The position numbers were made by a program, and so were the translations under genes. From assembly GCF_014195585.1 (NCBI RefSeq), contig NZ_JACICA010000003.1, positions 62,001-126,000 on the forward strand: 64,000 nt of DNA, read 5' to 3'. The stretch comes from Alloprevotella rava. GTDB lineage: Bacteria; Bacteroidota; Bacteroidia; Bacteroidales; Bacteroidaceae. The notes beneath the pieces are model-generated. The model had not been told where the DNA came from. It did no database searches and saw only the letters and a list, made by a program, of their open reading frames with translations. Positions 56,928 through 64,000 of this stretch are shown in pieces. Position 1 is the first letter of the stretch. The number at the start of each line of letters is the position of its first letter.

Positions 56928-56978
56928 AGTGTGGCTCTTCTAAAAACTATTGTTTCATAGCTTTTAGAGAGCCACACT
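56928..56978 (-). terminator. Hairpin downstream of the sigma-barrel fusion gene
   Basis: AGTGTGGCTCT and AGAGCCACACT form an 11-bp stem extended inward by CTAAAA/TTTTAG. It lies 16 bases past the stop. The following minus-strand T content is modest, so it is a probable terminator. Confidence 0.6.
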
Positions 56979-56993
56979 AAAAGAGAGTTTTGC

Positions 56994-58694
56994 CTACCAG
57001 GTAAGTCGCAACCCGAAAGGTACTGTTATGAAGAATGGGTGCTTTGTTCGGTAAGTCTCTATGCCGCTGCCGTTTCTAAAATAATAGAACATGTTGGGTT
57101 CTAAATACAAGCTGAAAGGTTTGAATATTTTGTATTGCACGCCAAAGCCTAAGTTTGCAGACCATTGAGAACGAGGCTTGATTCCCTCTTTTAGAGTAAA
57201 TGAAGAATCAGCCGTTACGATATACTTCTTGTCAAGCGAACTGTTCATGGGCATTTCAAATGTTACGCCTCCTGTTGTGTATGCGCAGAAGCGTCCCTTG
57301 TTCCATATGCGGTAGGTCAATCGCAAAGGTACGCCCAAGTAGTCAATCTTTTGGGTTTTTACTAATTTCGCTTTGTTATATTCACTTTCAAAATCAGATT
57401 TTAGTTTGGTGTAGGTAATACCCGTTCCGAAAGTCCAATGAGGGCTTAGCTGTTTGCTGAGTGAGATACTAAAGGTCTTGGGGCGATAATGGTGTACTTT
57501 CTCTCCTAAAGATGCTTTTCCGCTTGTTTTATTGTTCTGAACAATCCAAGACATCTTTGCTCTCTCAATAGAGTCCATCAAGGCAGTGTTTCGAGTTAAG
57601 TAGTTTTCAAGATCATCCCATGTGTATAGTCTGGCTGTTGCCCCACCGTTGGCATAGTCCACTACTGACAGATAACCCAGATTTGACATGCTTCCATTGG
57701 CACCTGTATTTGAAGAAAAACCAAAGTTGAAAGTCCATGGGCTTTTCTTCTTGTGGTTGATATTGAGGTTTGTATTCCTATTCAACGCCATGGTCTTATT
57801 TGCAGGAATCTGTGGAATACGGTAGAGCGTATCCTTAATTGTAATACTCTTTGCTAAAAACTGATGTAAGGAATCGACACAGAAAGGCAGCGTTGCTTTT
57901 TCGGATGATATGCTGTCTGTTTTAATCTGTGAGAGAGAATTTTCTTGAGGTGCAAAAGCTCTTGCAGGAAGAGTGTTTTTATCCTCTTTATTGTTTGAAG
58001 ATTTGGAACTTTCTGCTTGTTCAGTTTTTGCCGTTTTTGGTTCTCTCTGGATCTGTGTCTGCTTCTTGCGAAAGTCTATGGCTGTTGCTATTCCATAAGG
58101 AGTTTTCGTGGAATAGTATCTTTTTATGAAATAGATATATATTGGTGTTAGGATAGGCAATAAAAGTAGTGCCCAATAGTTGGAAAGAATCTCACGCAAC
58201 AATTTCTTTGCGCGAAACAGTTGCGAGGAAGAACTGTGAGGATTGATGCCAAGCAGTTTTCCTATTTCTTTGTGGGACAGACCATCCAAAACCGAAAGTT
58301 TGAATATCTCCTTACTTCCCTCTGGTAAGGATTCTATGACCGATAGTAAGAGTTCTATATCTATGTGTTTTGTCTCCTCGCTGTCTGTTCCGAGAAACTC
58401 TGTTTCTAACGAGGAAAGGGGAATGTTGTCCTTTCCTGTGCTTTGAAGGTATCTTAGAGAAAGGTTTCTGACAATGGTTATCATCCATCCCTCTAATTTT
58501 GAATTGTCTTTGAGTGTCTTTATAGAGGTAAAGATGATAATGAAAGCATCGTGTAAAATATCTTCTGCTGTGCTTTCATCTTTTACGTAATGTTGGCATA
58601 TTCTCCTTAGTTTGTTGGAATATGCCTTATATAAATCTCCGAGAGCTTCTTGCTCTCCCTGCTTACATGCGTCTATATTAACATCTATCTTCAT
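56994..58694 (-). CDS. Fusion: ECF sigma factor - membrane helix - outer-membrane beta-barrel
   Basis: A 566-residue single frame (ATG 58694). Residues 15-85 are sigma region 2 (LGDLYKAYSNKLRRICQHYV, STAEDILHDAFIIIF). Residues 115-170 are sigma region 4 (IESLPEGSKEIFKLSVLDGL, then SHKEIGKLLGINPHSSSSQL). One hydrophobic helix follows at 173-191 (YWALLLLPILTPIYIYFIKR), then a polar linker 192-315 rich in Lys, Gln, Ser and Asn. Residues 318-566 have amphipathic strands (WTFNFGFSSNTGANGSM, WTFGTGITYTKL, SANLGFGVQYKIFKPFSLYL) and end FFITVPFGLRLTW, a terminal-aromatic barrel signature. It implies a tethered sigma factor with an envelope sensor. The domain calls are by eye; the topology is inferred. 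Confidence 0.85.
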   Translation of the reverse strand: MKIDVNIDACKQGEQEALGDLYKAYSNKLRRICQHYVKDESTAEDILHDAFIIIFTSIKTLKDNSKLEGWMITIVRNLSLRYLQSTGKDNIPLSSLETEFLGTDSEETKHIDIELLLSVIESLPEGSKEIFKLSVLDGLSHKEIGKLLGINPHSSSSQLFRAKKLLREILSNYWALLLLPILTPIYIYFIKRYYSTKTPYGIATAIDFRKKQTQIQREPKTAKTEQAESSKSSNNKEDKNTLPARAFAPQENSLSQIKTDSISSEKATLPFCVDSLHQFLAKSITIKDTLYRIPQIPANKTMALNRNTNLNINHKKKSPWTFNFGFSSNTGANGSMSNLGYLSVVDYANGGATARLYTWDDLENYLTRNTALMDSIERAKMSWIVQNNKTSGKASLGEKVHHYRPKTFSISLSKQLSPHWTFGTGITYTKLKSDFESEYNKAKLVKTQKIDYLGVPLRLTYRIWNKGRFCAYTTGGVTFEMPMNSSLDKKYIVTADSSFTLKEGIKPRSQWSANLGFGVQYKIFKPFSLYLEPNMFYYFRNGSGIETYRTKHPFFITVPFGLRLTW

Positions 58695-58953
58695 AGATAT
58701 ACTTTTCCTTTTTATTAAAAGGAGCAGATTATATCTAAAAGACTGCATGAAAAATAAAACTTTTTTGAAAATCTAAAAATGAGAGGAGGTTAGACTTAGA
58801 TACGTATTTTTTATAGACAAAGTGTTGCCTATTAGACGTGATACAATTTTCTGTGTTCTTCGTCTGCCTTTCTCGTGGAGTGTGGAAGCTGGTTTCTTAA
58901 TTATGTAGGAGATATAAAACAGAAAGTTAGGTGTGTTATTTTGTTGAATAAAT

Positions 58954-59691
58954 CTATAAATAACACACTCCATCGTGGCAACCGTGGCGGGGAGCTTCGT
59001 CTTCCTCGTCCTCTTCTGTGTCCTCCGCTGCAATGGGCTTGCCCGTCAGAATCTTTAGGAGGCGTTCTTCTAAGAGCTCGTATGGAGCATAGCCTTCTTC
59101 GAGTTTGTAGCGGTCAGTGCCGTTGATGAGCATGAGGGTGGGGTAGATTTCTGCGTGGTCGTTGGCGCGGTTGTAGCTTTCTTCGGCAGCCTGTTTCACT
59201 TCCTCTTTTAGGTATTCGCGAAGTAGGTCTTCAGAATTGATACCTATAGTTTCTCCAATTTCAGCAAAGAGAGTGGGATTGTCCAAAAGGAGGCCTTTGT
59301 GGAAACGTGCTGTCAGCAGAGCTTCAGCAAAGGCAAAAGCTTTATTGGGAGCTATTCGCTTGACAGCTTCTATGGCGCGGCACGACGCGTCACTGTTCCA
59401 AAGAGCGTCTTCTTCGCTGAGAGCACGCAGATATCCTTCGCCCATTTTGCGCCCCGTATCGCGCTGCACTGCTTCCATAGAGCGAAGTATGGCGCGCTCC
59501 ATTCGTGGCGTGTAGTGCATTTCATGTTCGTCACGAAGCATTCCTGCTGGCAACAACTCGAAGTCGACCACATCGTGGTAGGTATTATAAAGCTGAAGAA
59601 TGTTCTGCGATCCACCGTAGCACCAAGAGCAGTAAGGATCCATCACATATATGATTTTTATCTGTCCAAAGGGGGAGTTCTTTTCTGTCAT
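58954..59691 (-). CDS. DsbA-family (FrnE-like) thioredoxin-fold protein
   Basis: A 245-residue cytoplasmic protein (ATG 59691, MTEKNSPFGQIKIIYVMDPY). The thioredoxin-fold active site is CSWC in DPYCSWCYGGSQNI, and the helical insertion and cis-Pro region (IYPTLMLINGTDRY) follow the DsbA/FrnE pattern. A C-terminal tail rich in Glu and Asp ends in RHGCHDGVCYL, an extra Cys/His cluster that may bind metal. It is likely a thiol-disulfide or oxidoreductase enzyme in oxidative stress; the substrate is unknown. It lies downstream of two tRNA-Phe genes. Confidence 0.85.
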   Translation of the reverse strand: MTEKNSPFGQIKIIYVMDPYCSWCYGGSQNILQLYNTYHDVVDFELLPAGMLRDEHEMHYTPRMERAILRSMEAVQRDTGRKMGEGYLRALSEEDALWNSDASCRAIEAVKRIAPNKAFAFAEALLTARFHKGLLLDNPTLFAEIGETIGINSEDLLREYLKEEVKQAAEESYNRANDHAEIYPTLMLINGTDRYKLEEGYAPYELLEERLLKILTGKPIAAEDTEEDEEDEAPRHGCHDGVCYL

Positions 59692-59758
59692 AATCGTAAA
59701 GAATAAAATGTATAGAAACAAAAAAGCGACATTCTGTGAGGAATATCGCTTCTATAAG

Positions 59759-59831
59759 TGGTACCTCCAGGAATCGAACCGGGGACACACGGATTTTCAG
59801 TCCGATGCTCTACCAACTGAGCTAAGGCACC
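59759..59831 (-). tRNA. tRNA-Phe (anticodon GAA), copy 1
   Basis: A 73-base tRNA: acceptor GGTGCCT pairs with AGGTACC and discriminator A, and the anticodon loop CTGAAAA gives GAA. CCA is not encoded. The T-stem reads CCCGG against CCTGG, leaving a central C-T mismatch. It differs from copy 2 by one base at 59781 (equivalent to 59903). Confidence 0.95.
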
Positions 59832-59880
59832 GTCTTCGATTTTTGTTTTGGAAGAGAGTATCGAAGTTTCTCTCTTTAAG

Positions 59881-59953
59881 TGGTACCTCCAGGAATCGAA
59901 CCAGGGACACACGGATTTTCAGTCCGATGCTCTACCAACTGAGCTAAGGCACC
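59881..59953 (-). tRNA. tRNA-Phe (anticodon GAA), copy 2
   Basis: A 73-base tRNA identical to copy 1 except for one T-stem base. Here the T-stem reads CCTGG against CCTGG, a central T-T mismatch. The two genes lie 49 bases apart in the same orientation, probably as one transcript. Confidence 0.95.
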
Positions 59954-60019
59954 TTGCTTATTTGCGGGTGCAAAGATATGTATTGTTATTGAAACTGCCA
60001 AATGTTCGATAACTTTTTA

Positions 60020-60802
60020 TTAAATTGCAAAAAGATTTCGTGCATTTTCTGTGGTTATGCGTGCCACTTCCTCTGTTGTGGTGTCGTAAATCTCTGCTAA
60101 TTTGTCGATGATATGCGGGATGTATGCGCTTTCATTTCGCTTGCCGCGATGGGGGACAGGCGTGAGATAGGGCGCATCTGTCTCGAGCAAAATTCGGTTG
60201 AGAGGAACACACGTGTGGAGTACGGCGGGGAGCGTACTTTTCTTGAATGTCACAATGCCACCAATGCCAAGATAGAAACCGTCGAAGGTGAGCAGTTCGC
60301 GCGCTTCTTCTGTTGTTCCGCCGAAGCAATGGAAAATACCGCCAGGTATTTGCGAGGCGTCTGCTTCTCGAAGCGTGGTAACAATTTCTTGATGAGCATT
60401 GCGCGCGTGAATCACCAAAGGCTTGCGGAGTTCGTTAGCCCAACGAATCTCTTCGCGAAACACTTCTATCTGTTCCTCGCGTCGGCTCTGATCCCAATAC
60501 AGATCTATACCCACCTCGCCCACAGCGCAGTAGCGCTCGGGTGTGGTGTAGAGCAAGTGTTTCATCTTCTCCACCAGCGGCCAAGGATCAGCCGGGAGCT
60601 CCTCTGGTTGCAGTCCCATCATTGGCAAACAAAGGTCGGGGAAGTCGTCGCACATCTGCAACATTCTCCCGATGCTCTCTTCATCCACATTCGGCAAGAG
60701 GAGTTTCTCTGCCCCTGCCTCACGAGCACGCTCCACCATTTCGGCTCTATCAGCGTCGAACTCTTCGCCATAGAGGTGTGTGTGGGTATCTATAAATGTC
60801 AT
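60020..60802 (-). CDS. tatD: TatD-family hydrolase / DNase
   Basis: A 260-residue TIM-barrel metal-dependent hydrolase. Start at ATG 60802 (MTFIDTHTHLYGEEFD), which carries the HxH metal motif at the very N-terminus. Other metal ligands are in GEVGIDLYWD, VIHARNAHQE, FHCFGGTTEE and LLETDAPYLTP. It is cytoplasmic, with probable 3'-5' nuclease activity in DNA repair or RNA turnover. It is the last gene of porQ-polyprenyl synthase-tatD, starting 23 bases after the synthase stop. Confidence 0.95.
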   Translation of the reverse strand: MTFIDTHTHLYGEEFDADRAEMVERAREAGAEKLLLPNVDEESIGRMLQMCDDFPDLCLPMMGLQPEELPADPWPLVEKMKHLLYTTPERYCAVGEVGIDLYWDQSRREEQIEVFREEIRWANELRKPLVIHARNAHQEIVTTLREADASQIPGGIFHCFGGTTEEARELLTFDGFYLGIGGIVTFKKSTLPAVLHTCVPLNRILLETDAPYLTPVPHRGKRNESAYIPHIIDKLAEIYDTTTEEVARITTENARNLFAI

Positions 60803-60825
60803 ATTGTGAGAATCAGAGCTGGAGA

Positions 60826-61788
60826 CTATTTCTTGCGGCTTAGTAACTTCTCGGCATAGTCCCACAACGGTTGTTTACGCTCTGCGGCAATGGGTAGACA
60901 GTCGAAGATGCGGCGCGCTTCGGCATAGAGCGTTTCCATGCGTTCGTGGCAGAGTGCGGGAATCTCCAATTCATCGTAGAGAGTCAGTACGCCCGCCACT
61001 TTCTCCTCGCGTTCGTCCACCTCGTTGAGCAAACGATTGATTTCTGCTTTCTGCGCATCGTTCGCACGGTTGAAAGCATTGATAAGCATGAATGTTTTTT
61101 TTGCACAACAGATGTCGCCGCCAATTTGCTTACCAAACACAGCGGGATCACCGTAGCAATCGAGATAGTCGTCTTGCAACTGGAATGCCAATCCGATTTT
61201 TTCGCCAAACTGATAGAGCAGTTCGCAGTCTTCTTTGGGCGCATCGGCTATCAACGCCCCCGCCTTTAGGGCACAAGCCAGCAGCACACTTGTCTTTAGG
61301 CGAATCATCTCGATATATTCCTCTTCCCGAACATCGTTACGGTTTTCAAAATTAATGTCGTACTGTTGTCCTTCGCAGATTTCTTGCATCGTTCTCGCTG
61401 CCAGGTTGAGCACCTCCGGTAGGCGGTGACAATCTGTGTGGAGGATGTGCTGAAACGCCATGATGAGCATGGTGTCGCCCGAGAGAATGGCCGTGTTCTC
61501 GTCCCACTTCTTATGAACCGTCGCTTTGCCGCGGCGCATATCAGCTTTATCCATCAAGTCGTCGTGCAGCAGCGTGTGGTTGTGGTATGTCTCCAAGCCA
61601 ATGGCAGTGGGGAGTGCGCGCTCCGTGTCCTCCTTGTAGAGTGCGTAAGCCATGAGCGTCAGCGTCGGGCGCAGGCGTTTACCTCCCATGGAGAGCACAT
61701 AGCGGATGGGTTCGTAGAGTCCCTCTGGTTGTTGAGGATAGGGGATAGCAGCGAGAGCTGCTTCTATTTTGTTCAGGATTGTTTCCAT
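60826..61788 (-). CDS. Polyprenyl (trans-isoprenyl) diphosphate synthase
   Basis: A 320-residue all-helical prenyltransferase that chains isopentenyl diphosphate onto an allylic diphosphate. The first Asp-rich motif is LLHDDLMDKADMRRGK, the second LQDDYLDCYGD, and the substrate-binding GGKRLRPTLTL is present. The product length cannot be read with certainty; the motif arrangement (DDLMD) fits a short- to medium-chain synthase (farnesyl or geranylgeranyl type). It is 15 bases downstream of porQ and upstream of tatD. Confidence 0.93.
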   Translation of the reverse strand: METILNKIEAALAAIPYPQQPEGLYEPIRYVLSMGGKRLRPTLTLMAYALYKEDTERALPTAIGLETYHNHTLLHDDLMDKADMRRGKATVHKKWDENTAILSGDTMLIMAFQHILHTDCHRLPEVLNLAARTMQEICEGQQYDINFENRNDVREEEYIEMIRLKTSVLLACALKAGALIADAPKEDCELLYQFGEKIGLAFQLQDDYLDCYGDPAVFGKQIGGDICCAKKTFMLINAFNRANDAQKAEINRLLNEVDEREEKVAGVLTLYDELEIPALCHERMETLYAEARRIFDCLPIAAERKQPLWDYAEKLLSRKK

Positions 61789-61803
61789 AGTTGTTGTTAG
61801 GGA

Positions 61804-62799
61804 TTATAGATTATCGAGACTGTAGGCCACGCTGAATTGCAGTGAAGAGAAACCTACATGATATTTTGCGTATGAAGCACCGAATTTGAGGCGTTTGAGT
61901 TGAAGCCCCATACCTGCTGTGAGTCCGGCCCACTTTGATGCACCGGCCGATTTTAGTTCGTTGCCGCGCCGCACATTGTAGCCCAAACTCAGGTAGAGCC
62001 AGTCAACGGGTAAGATGTCCACACCTAAAACGAGATGATTCAGTGCCATTTTCATATTGCTCATTTCTCCCTCGTCGGAAGCATGGAAATAGTAATTTTT
62101 CTTCCAACGTGTCAAGTCGGTCAGTGTCACATTCAATCTCACGGGAAGCGACTCCAACCCTTTCGTAAAGCCGAAAGTCATGTTAAATGGTAAGTGTCCC
62201 GACTGGCCTTCGTGGAAATCTTTGAGTTGTGCTCCCACATTGCGCAGCGCAAAGGAAGCACTGAAGTCGCGCTCTTCATCGAAATAGTTGAGGCCCAAAT
62301 CCACTCCCAAACCGAAAGCATGATATTTATCGTAGCTGGGACATACCATTTTGATGTTCGCACCACCAGCCCAGCGGTCGGAGAGTAAGTAGCTATATCC
62401 CATAGCCAGTATAATATCATTGGCACTGAATGTTCCCAATATCTTGCCTTGTTCGTCGGTTTCTTTCATCTCTCCATAATCCATCAGTTGCCCCATCAGA
62501 GCCACTGTATGGCGTTGCCCGATGGCCTTAACGCCTTGAACGCCTAAATACTTGCTTCCGGCACCGTATGTCATAAAGTTGAATCCCACGCTATAGTCCG
62601 TCACACCGGAGAGTAAGGCGGGATTGCTCCACCCCACATCAGGGCGATCCTCCACGTGGGAAATGTTATCGCCGCCCAAGGCTGAAGCATGACTCGAAAC
62701 AGGAAGTTTCAGTACATTATAAGACGATGTGGATTCTTGAGCTTGCAAACCGAGCGGTAATAGCAGTGACAATATTATATAGATGACACCTTTTTTCAT
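61804..62799 (-). CDS. porQ: Type IX secretion system protein PorQ
   Basis: A 331-residue outer-membrane barrel protein. The signal peptide ends GLQAQ. The beginning SYNVLKLPVSSHASALGGDN with VGWSNPALLSG is typical of PorQ/PorV-like proteins, and the barrel ends LQFSVAYSLDNL. PorQ takes part in the attachment complex of the type IX system, which anchors CTD-bearing cargo at the cell surface. In Porphyromonas gingivalis porQ is also near cmk, as here, where cmk lies just across a divergent promoter region. A minus-strand -7 element (TATCTTTG) is at 62820-62827. Confidence 0.92.
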   Translation of the reverse strand: MKKGVIYIILSLLLPLGLQAQESTSSYNVLKLPVSSHASALGGDNISHVEDRPDVGWSNPALLSGVTDYSVGFNFMTYGAGSKYLGVQGVKAIGQRHTVALMGQLMDYGEMKETDEQGKILGTFSANDIILAMGYSYLLSDRWAGGANIKMVCPSYDKYHAFGLGVDLGLNYFDEERDFSASFALRNVGAQLKDFHEGQSGHLPFNMTFGFTKGLESLPVRLNVTLTDLTRWKKNYYFHASDEGEMSNMKMALNHLVLGVDILPVDWLYLSLGYNVRRGNELKSAGASKWAGLTAGMGLQLKRLKFGASYAKYHVGFSSLQFSVAYSLDNL

Positions 62800-62819
62800 T
62801 CTTTAACTGAAATTGTGTT

Positions 62820-62858
62820 CAAAGATACAGAGAAATCCCGGAATCTGAACTACTTTTG
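62820..62858. promoter_or_regulatory. Divergent promoters of porQ and the TonB-family gene
   Basis: A minus-strand TATCTTTG (plus-strand caaagata, 62820-62827) serves porQ. A plus-strand TACTTTTG (62851-62858) serves the TonB-family gene. Their -33 boxes are weak, and the two promoters are only 23 bases apart. Confidence 0.5.
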
Positions 62859-62893
62859 TATCCCAAAGCGGGTAAAACTTGCCCTTATATAAC

Positions 62894-64000
<1,107 letters not shown>

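Noticed and set aside
56717-56977. Open frame of 86 codons in the gap after the radical SAM gene's upstream region
   Set aside because: It is AT-rich, runs through short repeats and a terminator hairpin, and has no protein-like pattern.

Overview
The window looks like a chromosomal segment of a Bacteroidales bacterium, most plausibly Prevotellaceae or a close relative. Supporting evidence: two SusC/SusD pairs, fimbrillin (Mfa-like) lipoproteins, a BspA-type leucine-rich-repeat protein, an HmuY/TonB haem locus, PorQ of the type IX secretion system, PcfJ/PcfK/TraO/TraQ conjugation genes, and promoters of the Bacteroidetes type (-33 TTTG, -7 TAnnTTTG). All identifications come from reading the sequence; no database search was run.

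Bases 1 to about 8095 are the end of an integrated conjugative element: TraO C-terminus, TraQ, a lysozyme, a cargo methyltransferase, two small hypothetical genes, PcfJ, PcfK, a frame-disrupted small ORF, a membrane protein, a DUF1896 protein and a tyrosine integrase. Beside the integrase lie five copies of TGTAGCA (candidate arm sites) and then tRNA-Ser(UGA), the likely attachment site. From 8.4 to 16 kb come flavodoxin, a cupin, enolase and a first SusC/SusD pair. From 16 to 24.3 kb are a secreted esterase, a PepSY membrane protein and a haem-uptake operon (lipoprotein, HmuR-like receptor, HmuY, integral membrane protein) preceded by a broken paralogue. From 24.9 to 27.4 kb is a GH88/GH105 hydrolase whose 5' end carries four 15-bp repeats, with a DUF4861-like partner.

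From 27.4 to 42 kb a six-gene SusC/SusD operon (DUF4843 protein, PKD-like lipoprotein, LRR protein and a secreted protein with a shared C-terminal tail) is bracketed by two copies of a surface-protein cassette. Each cassette has a long hairpin, a promoter, a (CT)21-22 microsatellite, a Gly-rich small protein and a fimbrillin-like lipoprotein with a nearly constant N-terminal part and a diverged C-terminal part. From 43 to 49.7 kb is the histidine-degradation operon (ftcD, hutU, hutH, hutI) with a clear promoter. Then follow a secreted nuclease, a patatin-like phospholipase, xanthine phosphoribosyltransferase, a secreted protein, and a radical SAM plus Gfo/Idh/MocA pair. Next is an unusual single-chain fusion of an ECF sigma factor, a membrane helix and an outer-membrane barrel, then a DsbA-like protein, two tRNA-Phe genes, tatD, a polyprenyl synthase, porQ, a TonB-family protein and the start of cmk.

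An interspersed repeat family recurs in the intergenic regions at about 11.1, 17.5, 30.1, 39.4, 42.7, 51.0 and 56.6 kb. It is built from a palindromic GTTGTCAC module and a CAATAAGG/GTCAGCTGAC module. Four copies keep an open reading frame across both modules. The strongest candidates for undescribed biology are the sigma-barrel fusion, the duplicated microsatellite-fimbrillin cassette, this repeat family, and the candidate small RNA at 51.35-51.42 kb.
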